Origin: Hyphomicrobiaceae bacterium
GTDB taxonomy: Bacteria > Pseudomonadota > Alphaproteobacteria > Rhizobiales > Methyloligellaceae
Direction of reading: 5' to 3'
DNA: 64,000 bases
Assembly (NCBI GenBank): GCA_020637815.1
Contig: JACKJS010000001.1
Coordinates: 1,240,001 to 1,304,000, forward strand
In this document: piece by piece, positions 1-8,763 of the stretch
Position numbering within the stretch: the stretch's first letter is position 1
Layout of the letters: each line of letters begins with the position of its first letter
Made by a program: the position numbers and the translations under genes
Notes under the pieces: generated by a model
Databases searched by the model: none
The model's input: the letters and a program-made list of their open reading frames with translations, nothing else
What the model was told of the DNA's origin: nothing

Positions 1-216
1 CAAGAGTTGTCCACTAGATCGGGACCAATAAAGGCTAGACGGGGGCAAGGAAAAGCGCCGCCTCCGCACTCCATTAACGCCGTCCATTAACGTCCATGCG
101 CGATCGGACATGAGACCGCCCTGCGAACATGCTACAGGTCGATTCCCGCCGGACGTTCCGGTCCGGTGAAAAGCACCGGTGGCGGTTCCGGCGTGCCGTC
201 CCGAGGAGGACATCCC

Positions 217-513
217 ATGAGAAAGTTTGCGATCCTTGCAAGTTTGGCCGCGGCGGTCGCGCTCGTTTGCGTCACGCTGGCGCCACCTTCCGCTGACGCG
301 GGCTGGCGCCGCAAGGCCTGGCAGAACGGCTACTACAGCCAGGGCTATTATGGCCGGCGCATCGTAGGCCCCGATCGCTACGACTATGTCCGGCCGCGCG
401 CCGGGTATTACGCGCCGCGCAGCTGCTATCGGGTACGATATGGCTGTGGCGCCTATCCATACGCCTACTACCCCTATTGGCGCGACCGGACCTACCGGGG
501 CTGGTACTACTAG
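217..513 (+). CDS. Small secreted Tyr/Arg-rich protein, function unknown
   Basis: A 98-residue protein. The start at 217 is preceded by a strong ribosome binding site (GAGGAGG around 203-209), which favours it over a longer reading from 166. Residues 1-29 form a Sec signal peptide (charged MRK, hydrophobic core, cleavage near ADA-G). The mature part is dominated by Tyr, Arg, Gly and Pro and has two cysteines (CYRVRYGC), which could form a disulfide. Short Tyr-rich exported proteins like this are common in Hyphomicrobiales and have no assigned role. A strong hairpin follows 28 bases after the stop, so it is probably monocistronic. I do not recognise a family. Confidence 0.72.
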   Translation: MRKFAILASLAAAVALVCVTLAPPSADAGWRRKAWQNGYYSQGYYGRRIVGPDRYDYVRPRAGYYAPRSCYRVRYGCGAYPYAYYPYWRDRTYRGWYY

Positions 514-541
514 CGCCACATACGTCTCTGCGACTTTTTTT

Positions 542-576
542 AAAGGGCCGGTCTCCACACAAGGGACCGGCCCTTT
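542..576 (+). terminator. Hairpin after the 217-513 gene
   Basis: A perfect 12-bp inverted repeat (542-553 with 565-576) around an 11-base loop; the 3' arm ends in CCCTTT. No long U-tract follows on the + strand, so termination rests on the strong stem plus the short T-run inside it. Confidence 0.6.
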
Positions 577-700
577 GCGTTGCCGCTGAACTTCCCATGA
601 ATGGGGCCCTCAGACATAGTTCAGCCCCTCGCCTCTAAACCTCTCCTCAAGACCGAGGACTTGAGACGGCGCGACAGGCGCCAAAAGAGAGGTATGAGAG

Positions 701-1030
701 ATGCTGAAGACGACAATTCTCGCGGCTGCCGTAGTGATGGCCTTCGGGGTCACGTCCGCCCATGCGAGTCACGATGGCGATCACGGCCGTGGCGGCACCG
801 AGTACAAGTACGGCGGCGCGGCGCACGAGGCCCATTATCGCGGTTACCGCCACGATGGCCATGACCGCTACGGCTGGCGGCATTGGGACCGCTACGGGCC
901 GAGCTGGTTCGACTACCGCGGCCGCCCGCATTGCCGCACCGTGCCCCGGAAAGTCTCCATCAAGGTCTGGGACCGCAGGGGCAACCCCTACCACAAATGG
1001 GTTTGGAAAGACGTGAGAGTCTGCGCCTAG
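701..1030 (+). CDS. Small secreted His/Tyr/Arg-rich protein, function unknown
   Basis: A 109-residue protein with a GAGAGGTATGAGAG leader before the ATG. Residues 1-23 are a signal peptide (MLKTTILAAAVVMAFG, cleavage near AHA-S). The mature region opens with a His/Asp/Gly-rich stretch (SHDGDHGRGG) and carries many His, Tyr and Trp residues, then a basic C-terminal part with a repeated W-D-R pattern and a Cys at each end (PHC, VCA). Metal binding is conceivable from the histidines but is only inference. Like the upstream gene it looks like a small envelope protein, but the two are not clearly homologous. Confidence 0.7.
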   Translation: MLKTTILAAAVVMAFGVTSAHASHDGDHGRGGTEYKYGGAAHEAHYRGYRHDGHDRYGWRHWDRYGPSWFDYRGRPHCRTVPRKVSIKVWDRRGNPYHKWVWKDVRVCA

Positions 1031-1128
1031 CAGACCTTCCGCGCCCCGGACACCTCCCTAGTTCCGGGCACCTTCGGGGCTGCCGCCGATCCCCCATGGC
1101 GGCGCCCCTCTTCTTTGCCGAGACGCCG

Positions 1129-1935
1129 CTAGTCTCGAGGCGCATCGAGGGAAAGCGCCGCCCCGCCGCGCAAGATGGCTTCGGCTTCCTTCGTGTACGC
1201 GCCGCCGGCTTCATGCAGCACAAGCCCCGGCAAGACGCGTAATCCCGCGCGGCTGTTCTTCCGCCCCCGGACGATGATGCGGCCCGCGGCAGTTCCAGGC
1301 TTCGGAAACAGCGGGAAGATGGCAAGATCGCCGAAGCGATCCTTCAACGCCTCCAGGACGTTGCCCAGCTCGCCGGCGCGGTGAATGAGGGTCAGCGTTC
1401 CTTTTGGTGCGGTCATGGTCGCGAGAAACCGGACCCAGCGCTCCAATTCGCCTTGCGGCATCACATGCGCCGCCGCGCGCGATGCGTCCGGCGCCACTCG
1501 GACCGAGCCTTCGGCGTAGAACGGCGGATTGGCCATGACGTGGCCGTATCCCTCGCGGATCAATCCAGCCTCGCTCAAGACCTTGGACGGGGCGGTGAGG
1601 TCGGCCGCGATCGCCCGGAACCGGGCCTCGAAGCCGTTTCGGACCGCGTTCGTCTTGGCCAGTGCGCATTGGGTTCCGTCGATCTCGACGGCTGTGACAT
1701 GGGTCTCGGGAACGCGGGCGAGGACGCATAGTCCCGCTGTCCCGGCGCCCGCGCCCGCATCGAGCACGCTCTCGCCGCTTCTTGCCGGAACTGCCGCCGC
1801 GAGAAAGACCGCATCGCTCCCGGCCCGATGTCCCGCCTTGTTCTGGACGACTTCGATCCGCCCCCCGAGGAACGCATCGGCGGTCGTCTCCTGCCGGTCC
1901 GCGCCGTCAGATTTTTTTTTCGCGTTCGAGATCAT
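1129..1935 (-). CDS. Class I SAM methyltransferase, TrmN6/YfiC-like (COG4123)
   Basis: A 268-residue protein with a Rossmann SAM-binding motif (VLDAGAGAG, about residues 57-65) and the N6-adenine motif NPPFY (about 136-140). The combination with the N-terminal GGRIEVVQNKAGHRAGSDAVFLAA stretch is characteristic of COG4123, which includes E. coli TrmN6 acting on A37 of tRNA1(Val); the alphaproteobacterial relatives have mostly not been tested for substrate. The start overlaps the end of the upstream DUF2007 gene by 29 bases, so the two are co-transcribed. Confidence 0.82.
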   Translation of the reverse strand: MISNAKKKSDGADRQETTADAFLGGRIEVVQNKAGHRAGSDAVFLAAAVPARSGESVLDAGAGAGTAGLCVLARVPETHVTAVEIDGTQCALAKTNAVRNGFEARFRAIAADLTAPSKVLSEAGLIREGYGHVMANPPFYAEGSVRVAPDASRAAAHVMPQGELERWVRFLATMTAPKGTLTLIHRAGELGNVLEALKDRFGDLAIFPLFPKPGTAAGRIIVRGRKNSRAGLRVLPGLVLHEAGGAYTKEAEAILRGGAALSLDAPRD

Positions 1936-2140
1936 CGCCGACGCCCGCCTCGGTCAGCAGCACGCGCGCCTTATCGACGGAGCCTTCCCGCACAAGAATG
2001 CGCTGGGGCAGAATTCCTATCGATCCTTCCATCACGCTCATATTCGTGTCGAGGACGATGAATTCAATCCCCGACTCTTTGAGGAGCGCACTCACAAAGG
2101 ACAGGAGCACGGGATCGTTCGACCGTATCAATTCCTTCAT
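1907..2140 (-). CDS. DUF2007 domain protein (putative signal-transducing)
   Basis: A 77-residue protein starting MKELIRSNDPVLLSF, the usual N-terminus of the DUF2007 family. The start at 2140 has a GGGAGC ribosome binding site about 8 bases upstream, so I prefer it to a longer reading from 2245 that would run into the promoter of the divergent prenyl synthase. The body has a ferredoxin-like pattern (ESGIEFIVLDTNMS, then RILVREGSVDKARVLL). Members are called putative signal-transducing proteins, without firm biochemical proof. It is coupled to the methyltransferase downstream, as in many Hyphomicrobiales. Confidence 0.82.
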   Translation of the reverse strand: MKELIRSNDPVLLSFVSALLKESGIEFIVLDTNMSVMEGSIGILPQRILVREGSVDKARVLLTEAGVGDDLEREKKI

Positions 2141-2261
2141 TGCCAAAACTGCTCCCGGCAAACCCTGGACGGGTTGATCTTCGTCTGAGACCGCCGACAA
2201 TACGCGTGCTATAAGCCCCCGCACTTGGGGAAACGAAAACCTCATCGGAGGAGACTAGCCC

Positions 2262-3278
2262 GTGGGCATCGTCGTCAAGCTCTCCGGCGCGCGCGACCCA
2301 AGCGCGAGCCTTGCCCCACTCTTCGCGCTTGTCGAGGAGGACATGGGCTATGTCAACCAGATCATCCTGGACAAGGCCCGATCCAACGTCGACCTGATCC
2401 CGGAATTGGCCCGGCATCTGATCGATTCGGGCGGAAAGCGCTTGCGCCCCATGCTGACGATCGCAGCGGCGAAGCTTTGCGGCTACGAGGGCGAAGGACA
2501 TCGGCGGCTCGCCGCGTCCGTGGAGTTCATGCACACCGCGACTCTGCTCCATGACGACGTGGTCGACGAAAGTAGCCTGCGGCGCGGTAAGACCACTGCC
2601 AGACTCCTTTGGGGCAACGAAGCGAGCGTACTTGTCGGCGACTATCTGCTGGGGCAAGCCTTCAAGATGATGGTCGATGTCGGCTCGCTCGGCGCGCTGC
2701 GCATCCTATCCGACGCGGCGGCGATCATCGCCGAAGGCGAGGTGATGCAGCTCATTACTGCCAATAACACCGACACCACCGAGGACGACTATCTCTCGGT
2801 CATCGAAGCGAAGACGGCGGCCCTGTTCGCCGCAGCCGCGGAAGTGGGCGCGGTGGTCGCAGAACGGCCCAAGTCAGAGGCGGCGGCGCTACGCTCCTTC
2901 GGCCGGAATCTCGGCGTCGCATTCCAGCTCGTGGACGATGCGCTCGATTATTCGGGCGAGCAATCGAAGCTCGGCAAGAGCGTCGGCGACGATTTCCGCG
3001 ACGGCAAGATCACGCTTCCCGTCGTGTTGAGCTACCGGCGTGGAGACGCGGAGGAACGCGCCTTTTGGGAGCGGACGCTCAAAGAGGGCGAGATCGGCGA
3101 CGACGATCTCGAAAAGGCGGTGGAGTTGATTTCCCGGCACAACGCCTTGGCCGACACGATGGAGCGGGCGCGCCATTACGGTGCCATCGCCCGTGACGCC
3201 CTGGCGATCTTCCCGGACAACGACATCAAGTCTGCGCTGCTCGGCGCCATCGAGTTCTCGGTGAACCGGCCCTACTAG
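2262..3278 (+). CDS. ispB: All-trans polyprenyl diphosphate synthase (ubiquinone side chain)
   Basis: A 338-residue trans-isoprenyl diphosphate synthase. The first Asp-rich motif is DDVVD at residues 98-102 followed by LRRG; the second is VDDALDY near 224-230, and GGKRLRP near 57-63 binds the diphosphate. It elongates FPP with IPP to the long tail of ubiquinone, probably decaprenyl in this group, though chain length cannot be read reliably from sequence. The start is GTG at 2262 with a very good GGAGGAG site at 2247-2253. It is transcribed divergently from the DUF2007 pair and converges on ispE, with 3 bases between the two stops. Confidence 0.9.
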   Translation: MGIVVKLSGARDPSASLAPLFALVEEDMGYVNQIILDKARSNVDLIPELARHLIDSGGKRLRPMLTIAAAKLCGYEGEGHRRLAASVEFMHTATLLHDDVVDESSLRRGKTTARLLWGNEASVLVGDYLLGQAFKMMVDVGSLGALRILSDAAAIIAEGEVMQLITANNTDTTEDDYLSVIEAKTAALFAAAAEVGAVVAERPKSEAAALRSFGRNLGVAFQLVDDALDYSGEQSKLGKSVGDDFRDGKITLPVVLSYRRGDAEERAFWERTLKEGEIGDDDLEKAVELISRHNALADTMERARHYGAIARDALAIFPDNDIKSALLGAIEFSVNRPY

Positions 3279-3281
3279 ACC

Positions 3282-4208
3282 TCAGCCCGCCGAAGGATCG
3301 CCGAGCGTTCCGGCGATGACCCACCAGTTGGGTTCCTGCTCGGCCAGGAGGATCGCGGCACGCAGCGCCTCGCGGGGCTTCTCGAATACCGCAAAGCAGG
3401 TCGCGCCACTACCCGACAGCCGGACAAGCCTCTCTCCGTCCAACCCCCTCAGCCGCTCGAGCACGGCATCAATCTCTGGCGCGAGATCGATCGCGACACG
3501 CTCAAGGTCGTTGTTCCGCATGGACGCATAGGCGATCAGCGCTTCAAAGCTGCCGCCGAAATCCGGCTGCGGCGCGGCCTCCCGGACACCCTCGAAGGGA
3601 GAGGCGTTCAGGGCGCCATAGACCGCCGATGTCGCAAGCTCCACATGCGGATTGGCCAACACCACACCGCATTGAGGAAAGCCCGCCACCGGCGCGACGA
3701 CTTCGCCCCGTCCCATCATCAGAGCCGGGGCGCTGTGCAAACAGACGGCAATGTCGGAGCCCAGGTCCGGCGCGATCGCCTCCGCATCCCGCATGGAGAA
3801 AGCGCCGCCGCTCGCCCGCACGAGCAATCTCAGCGCGGCCGCGGCATCGGCCGACCCGCCGCCGAGCCCCGCCGCAACGGGGAGCGTCTTCACCAGCCGG
3901 AAGCGTCCTTCAGCGAGTGCGGGAACGCGCGCGCGCGCAGCCTCGGCCGCATCCAAGATCAGATTTCCCTCGCCAAGCGCGGTTGCAAAGGGACCGGCGG
4001 CATCGAGCGCAAACGCGCGTCGCGGCGATGCGTCTGCGCCCGGCGGCACAATCTTCAATTTCGGTTCTGTCTTCGGAGCGAACGCGACCGTGTCTCCGAC
4101 GCCGGCAAAAGCAACCAGACTCCGCAATTCGTGGAAGCCGTCGGCGCGGCGGCCGAGAATCTCAAGTGTGAGGTTGAGCTTCGCCCAAGCAATGTCCCGT
4201 AATTCCAT
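3282..4208 (-). CDS. ispE: 4-diphosphocytidyl-2-C-methyl-D-erythritol kinase
   Basis: A 308-residue GHMP kinase of the MEP isoprenoid pathway, phosphorylating the 2-hydroxyl of CDP-methylerythritol. The ATP-binding motif PVAAGLGGGSADAAAAL lies at residues 110-126, the N-terminal AKLNLTLEILGRRADGFHEL block is diagnostic, and the C-terminal RLSGSGATCFAVF is GHMP motif 3. It sits 30 bases downstream of the TPR-protein gene on the same strand, so a TPR-ispE transcript is likely; this pairing is common in Hyphomicrobiales. Together with IspH at 26185 and the prenyl synthase it places three isoprenoid steps in this window. Confidence 0.93.
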   Translation of the reverse strand: MELRDIAWAKLNLTLEILGRRADGFHELRSLVAFAGVGDTVAFAPKTEPKLKIVPPGADASPRRAFALDAAGPFATALGEGNLILDAAEAARARVPALAEGRFRLVKTLPVAAGLGGGSADAAAALRLLVRASGGAFSMRDAEAIAPDLGSDIAVCLHSAPALMMGRGEVVAPVAGFPQCGVVLANPHVELATSAVYGALNASPFEGVREAAPQPDFGGSFEALIAYASMRNNDLERVAIDLAPEIDAVLERLRGLDGERLVRLSGSGATCFAVFEKPREALRAAILLAEQEPNWWVIAGTLGDPSAG

Positions 4209-4238
4209 ATCGCGACGTGACGTATCGCGAACCGGATT

Positions 4239-5978
4239 CTATTGCGAGGATTTCTGCTTGGCGTCGACCGTACCGGATGCGGACTTAGTCACAGAGGTCT
4301 CTTCCAGGCCCGAGGCAATCTTCGCATTCAGCTGCTTGCGCAAATCGTCCTCAGGCTCCAGGGACAAAGACTGCTGCCACTGATACTTGGCTTCCAGCTT
4401 GCGGCCCACGCGCCAATAGGCATCGCCCAGATGATCGTTGATGATGGGATCGTCCGGCCGCAACTCCACCGCCCGCTCGAGATATTCGACCGCGTCAGGC
4501 AGGTTCCCCAGCCGGTAATAGGCCCAGCCGAGACTGTCGACATAATAGCCGTCATCGGGCTTCAGGCTCACAGCCTTGCGGATGTAGTCCATGGCCTGCT
4601 TCAGGTTCATACCCTGATCGACCCAGGAATAGCCCAGGTAATTGAGGACCAGAGACTCGTCCGGGTTGAGCTCGAGCGCCTTGTTGAAATCCGCCTCGGC
4701 GCCCGGCCAGTTCTTCAAACGCTCGTTGCAGACGCCGCGCGAGTAGAACAACGCCCAGTCTCGTTTTGCGGGTTTGTCCACGAGGGCGACCGCCTGGTCG
4801 TAATATTTGAGCGCCTCGTCATAGCGCTCGTTGGCGCGCATGATGTTTCCCAGCGCATCAAGCGGCCGGATATCGCCCGGGTTGTTGTCGATGATGTCGT
4901 GAAGCAGGTTCTTGGCTTCGTCGACTCGCTTGAGGGAATTCAGGGCAAAGGCCTTCTGAATCTGAACGTTCACCCAAAGTGGAGAAGACCGCGGAATGGC
5001 GTCGAAGGCGGCGATCTCCGCATCGTATTTGTTCGCCGTCGAATAAGCCTCGGCCAGCGCGATTTGCGCCAGCGGGAAGTCGGGTTTCAGGAGAAGAGCG
5101 AACTTGAGGTAGACGACACCCATATCGAGACCGCCTTCGCCGGCGACGGCATCGCCGATCCCGTAAAAGACCTCAGCGAGCCCGTCGGTCGGGTTCTGGG
5201 CAATCAGTTCCGGCTTACCGCCCTTCTCAATCTCTTCGAGCAGGCCCTCGGTCAGCGGGTGCGGCGCCGTCTTGGCCATGTGCATCTTCAACGTCGCGAT
5301 CGCCAAATTTTTCTGATTGCGGTTCACGGCGTGGCGCGCATAGGCGTCGGCGATCCGGAGTGTCGTGGGGCTGCGCTTGAAGGCCTCGTCGTAGGACTTG
5401 TCGGCGAGCCGATGCCGGCCGGCCACGTCGGCGATCAAAGCACGGTGATAGCGCTGGTAGTACTGGGCCCAATCGGCATTGCTCAGCGTATCCAGCATCT
5501 CGAACGCCTCGGAATGCTTGCCGTCGGCTTCCAGAACCCAAGCGCGCGCCAGCGTCGAGGTGAGATCGGCGATCGGTCCCTGCCGCGCCGCGGCGAAATG
5601 CGTATCGGCCTTCTTGTAGTCGCCCCGCTTGAAGGCATCGATTCCGAGCAGGAACTGGGCGAAGCGATGCGAGGGTTCGATCTTGACCAGATCGTTTGCG
5701 AGCTTCGTCGCCCGATTCCAATGGCCCGCGGCGGCCTCCAGCAAAAAGGCCTGCTCAAGAATGGCCTCGTTCTCGGGATCGGCCTCCAGGGCCTTGGTGT
5801 AGAACTCGGCGGCCGCGTCCGTGTCATGGTTCTGGCGGGCAACGCGCCCCGAAAGGTAGTTGCCGAGGAGCGTTCCGGCGGCCGAATCTTCAGGTGCTGG
5901 AGCGAGGACTTCGGAATAGGCGGCCGGCGCCGCAAGAATTGCGATCAGCAGGACAGACCGCAGCGCCCATTTACTCAT
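4239..5978 (-). CDS. Exported tetratricopeptide-repeat protein
   Basis: A 579-residue protein if started at 5978 (MSKWALRSVLLIAILAAPAAYS signal peptide; GAAGGCGGAC upstream). A start 12 codons earlier is also open. After the signal sequence the protein is a tandem array of TPR-type helical hairpins; clear units include AAEFYTKALEADPENE near the N-terminus and ADFNKALELNPDESLVLNYLGYSW, DYIRKAVSLKPDDGYYVDSLGWAYY and EYLERAVELRPDDPIINDHLGDAYW towards the C-terminus. No catalytic domain is visible. It is probably a periplasmic or outer-membrane scaffold for an envelope complex, but no partner is identified. Confidence 0.85.
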   Translation of the reverse strand: MSKWALRSVLLIAILAAPAAYSEVLAPAPEDSAAGTLLGNYLSGRVARQNHDTDAAAEFYTKALEADPENEAILEQAFLLEAAAGHWNRATKLANDLVKIEPSHRFAQFLLGIDAFKRGDYKKADTHFAAARQGPIADLTSTLARAWVLEADGKHSEAFEMLDTLSNADWAQYYQRYHRALIADVAGRHRLADKSYDEAFKRSPTTLRIADAYARHAVNRNQKNLAIATLKMHMAKTAPHPLTEGLLEEIEKGGKPELIAQNPTDGLAEVFYGIGDAVAGEGGLDMGVVYLKFALLLKPDFPLAQIALAEAYSTANKYDAEIAAFDAIPRSSPLWVNVQIQKAFALNSLKRVDEAKNLLHDIIDNNPGDIRPLDALGNIMRANERYDEALKYYDQAVALVDKPAKRDWALFYSRGVCNERLKNWPGAEADFNKALELNPDESLVLNYLGYSWVDQGMNLKQAMDYIRKAVSLKPDDGYYVDSLGWAYYRLGNLPDAVEYLERAVELRPDDPIINDHLGDAYWRVGRKLEAKYQWQQSLSLEPEDDLRKQLNAKIASGLEETSVTKSASGTVDAKQKSSQ

Positions 5979-6170
5979 CTGTCCGCCTTCGCGCCCACTC
6001 TCGGGATTCGTCATCGTGTCGGCCCGGCTCGCGCCGCCTCAAGGTTATTGACCCAGCAAAGGACAGGCTAAGTGCTTTGGCCTGCCCTGAAAACAATAAT
6101 CCGGCGCAAAGACGGCGCGTTTGTGGCCCAATCCTTTGGGCTACATGAGCATTTCGTAATATTGCCGGGC

Positions 6171-7832
6171 CTACATATTCGCGTAGTTGGGCCCGTCGCC
6201 GCCTTCCGGCACCACCCAGGTAATGTTCTGGGCCGGATCCTTGATGTCGCAAGTCTTACAGTGCACGCAGTTCTGTGCGTTGATCTGGAAGCGGACCGTG
6301 CCGCCCTCCTCCACGACCTCGTAGACATTCGCCGGACAGTAGCGCTGCGCCGGCTCGTCATATTTGGGCAGGTTCTGATCGATCGGAATCTCCGGATCGG
6401 TCAGCCGCAGATGTACCGGTTCGTCTTCGTCGTGGTTGGTGTTCGACAAGAACACCGACGACAGAATATCGAAGGTGAGCGTGTTGTCGGGCTTCGGATA
6501 GTCGATGGGCTTGGACTTCGCCGCCGGGCGTAAGCTCGCAAAGTCGGGCTTCTTGTGCTTCAGCGTGTAGCCGAGGAACGGAAAGATCGTGTTGAGCCAC
6601 ATATCGAAGCCGCCCAGCATGACGCCAAGCCGCGTACCGAAACGCGACCACAGCGGCTTCACGTTGCGGACCTTCTTGAGCTCCTTGGCCATGGAGCTGT
6701 TCTCGACCGCCAGGATGTATTCGAGAAGCGTATCCCGCGCGCGGCCTGCTTCGAGAGCCTGGAAAGCCGCCTCCGCCGCCATGATCCCGGACAGCATGGC
6801 GTTGTGGGACCCTTTGATGCGCGGCACGTTCATGAAGCCCGCGGCGCAGCCGATCAGCGCGCCGCCTGGAAAGGCAAGTTGCGGGATGGCCTGCCAGCCG
6901 CCCTCGGTCAGGGCACGCGCGCCATAAGCGATGCGCTTTCCGCCTTCCAGGTGCCGCGCGATGACGGGATGCGTCTTCGAGCGCTGGAACTCCTTGAACG
7001 GGCTCAGATAGGGGTTCGCGTAGTCGAGATGGACGACGAAGCCGACCGACACGAGATTGTCGCCGAAGTGATAGAGGAAGGAGCCGCCGCCGGTGTTGTT
7101 ATCGAGCGGCCAGCCCATCGTGTGTTGCACGAGGCCAGGCTTGTGGTTCTCTGGCGGGATCTCCCAAAGTTCCTTGAGGCCAATGCCGAATTTCTGCGTG
7201 CCGCTGTCCTCGTCCAGCCCGTATTTCTTGATGAGCTGCTTGGTCACCGAGCCGCGCGCGCCTTCCGCGAAGAACGTGTACTTGCCGAGCAGCGCCATGC
7301 CCGGCGTGTAGCTGTCCTTGGGGCTGCCGTCGCGGGCCACGCCGAGATCTCCGGTGATCACGCCTTCGACCTCGCCGTCCGCGCCGATGATCGCCTCGGC
7401 GACCGCGATCCCCGGATAGATCTCGACGCCCATGGACTCGGCCTGCTCGCCGAGCCATTTGGTGAGGTTGCCGAGACTGCCCGCATAGCAGCCGTGATTG
7501 TTCATCAGCGGGGGCATGAATAGGTTGGGCAGCCTGATCTCGCCCCCCTCGCCGAGATAGTAGAAAAGGTCCTTGGTCACCTCGTCCTTGAGCGGCGCGC
7601 CTTGCTCGCGCCAATCGGGGATGAGCTTGTCGAGACCGGCCGGATCGACGACCGCGCCCGACAGAATATGGGCCCCGACCTCCGAGCCCTTTTCCAAGAC
7701 GACGACGGAAATCTCCGTGTCCTTCTCGGCCGCAAGCTGCTTGAGCCGGATCGCGGCGGAGAGCCCAGCCGGCCCCGCTCCCACGATCACCACATCGAAC
7801 TCCATGATATCCCGTTCGACTTGATCGCTCAT
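6171..7832 (-). CDS. Electron transfer flavoprotein-ubiquinone oxidoreductase
   Basis: A 553-residue membrane-associated flavo-iron-sulfur protein that passes electrons from reduced ETF (fatty-acid and amino-acid dehydrogenases) to ubiquinone. The FAD dinucleotide motif VVIVGAGPAGLSAA is at about residues 15-28; the C-terminal cluster domain has Cys 499 and the C522-x2-C525-x2-C528 set, the four ligands of the [4Fe-4S] centre. Length and ending match the bacterial family, so it looks complete. ETF subunit genes are not in this window. The upstream gap to the divergent UDG is about 110 bases. Confidence 0.95.
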   Translation of the reverse strand: MSDQVERDIMEFDVVIVGAGPAGLSAAIRLKQLAAEKDTEISVVVLEKGSEVGAHILSGAVVDPAGLDKLIPDWREQGAPLKDEVTKDLFYYLGEGGEIRLPNLFMPPLMNNHGCYAGSLGNLTKWLGEQAESMGVEIYPGIAVAEAIIGADGEVEGVITGDLGVARDGSPKDSYTPGMALLGKYTFFAEGARGSVTKQLIKKYGLDEDSGTQKFGIGLKELWEIPPENHKPGLVQHTMGWPLDNNTGGGSFLYHFGDNLVSVGFVVHLDYANPYLSPFKEFQRSKTHPVIARHLEGGKRIAYGARALTEGGWQAIPQLAFPGGALIGCAAGFMNVPRIKGSHNAMLSGIMAAEAAFQALEAGRARDTLLEYILAVENSSMAKELKKVRNVKPLWSRFGTRLGVMLGGFDMWLNTIFPFLGYTLKHKKPDFASLRPAAKSKPIDYPKPDNTLTFDILSSVFLSNTNHDEDEPVHLRLTDPEIPIDQNLPKYDEPAQRYCPANVYEVVEEGGTVRFQINAQNCVHCKTCDIKDPAQNITWVVPEGGDGPNYANM

Positions 7833-7944
7833 CTCAGCCCTTTCCGTTCTTATGCCGCACCACGCCGCGCCCCCGGCGAATTGGTGCTAACATTCCTGAT
7901 GTTGCCTTGAATTGACACATAGAGGATCGAACCGGGCATCGCAA

Positions 7945-8763
7945 ATGAGTGAAAGCACCGCGAAAAACGCGTCGCACCTGCTCGCCTGGTACGAAGCCAT
8001 GGGTGTGGACGAGGCGATTGGAGAAACGCCGGTGGACCGCTTCGCCGCACCAGCCGCGCCGTCCTCCTCCGAATCCTCCGCCGAGGAGCGGAAGCGCGCG
8101 CCGGCGGCTTCCCCCGATGCACGGGTTCGCCCGCCCAAGGCGGCGCGTACCTCCCCGCCGGCCGCAAGCGCAGCGGCGCCCTCGCTCGAGGAGATCGAGA
8201 CGCTTGCCGACCTCGAAAAGGCCGTCGCGGCCTTCGACGGCTGCGCGCTGAAACGGACCGCGAAGAACACGTGCTTCGCCCGCGGCAACGACAAAGCCAA
8301 GGTGATGCTCATCGGCGAGGCGCCGGGCCGGGACGAGGACCTGCAAGGCAAGCCTTTCGTCGGCCGCGCCGGCCGCCTCCTCGACAAGATGCTGGCCACG
8401 ATCGGTCTCGACGAAAACGCCGTCTACATCACCAACACGATCTATTGGCGCCCGCCCGGAAACCGGACACCCACAGCACAGGAAATCGGCGCCTGCATGC
8501 CGTTCTTGACGCGCCAGATCGAATTGCTGGAACCGCAGGTCATCGTGCTCTTGGGTGGGGCGGCCGCGAAATCGGTCCTCGACACGACGGACGGCATCAT
8601 GCGCCTGCGCGGCAAGTGGAAACTATACAACGCGAAAGGACGGGACATTCCCACGCTTGCGACATTACATCCTGCCTATCTGCTTCGCACGCCGGACGCG
8701 AAGCGCTTAGCTTGGCGCGATCTGCTCATGCTGAAGGCAAGGCTGGAGGAACTCGCTCAATGA
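7945..8763 (+). CDS. Uracil-DNA glycosylase, family 4-like, lacking two cluster cysteines
   Basis: A 272-residue protein; the start at 7945 is chosen because homologues begin close to this point. Residues 1-90 are a low-complexity Pro/Ala-rich extension of the sort seen in alphaproteobacterial homologues. The catalytic motif GEAPGRDED is at 124-132, followed by GKPFVGRAGRLLDKML, and the second active-site motif LHPAYLL is at 241-247. Classical family 4 enzymes bind a [4Fe-4S] cluster through C-x2-C, a Cys before RPP and a later Cys. Here C100 and C184 remain, but the second and third positions are K103 and W168, so the cluster is probably absent. It excises uracil from DNA and overlaps moaB by ATGA. 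Confidence 0.85.
   Translation: MSESTAKNASHLLAWYEAMGVDEAIGETPVDRFAAPAAPSSSESSAEERKRAPAASPDARVRPPKAARTSPPAASAAAPSLEEIETLADLEKAVAAFDGCALKRTAKNTCFARGNDKAKVMLIGEAPGRDEDLQGKPFVGRAGRLLDKMLATIGLDENAVYITNTIYWRPPGNRTPTAQEIGACMPFLTRQIELLEPQVIVLLGGAAAKSVLDTTDGIMRLRGKWKLYNAKGRDIPTLATLHPAYLLRTPDAKRLAWRDLLMLKARLEELAQ

Noticed and set aside
74..90. Two TTAA motifs near the window start, considered as a CtrA box
   Set aside because: They are 9 bases apart, not 7, and stem from a short direct repeat (CCATTAACG).
4242..6071. A 609-codon + strand frame opposite the TPR gene
   Set aside because: It mirrors the TPR gene codon by codon and shows no signal peptide, motif or ribosome binding site.
8271..8759. A longer moaB starting inside the UDG gene
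   Set aside because: The extra part is an Arg/Gly-rich shadow frame of the UDG; the ATGA overlap at 8760 gives the family N-terminus.
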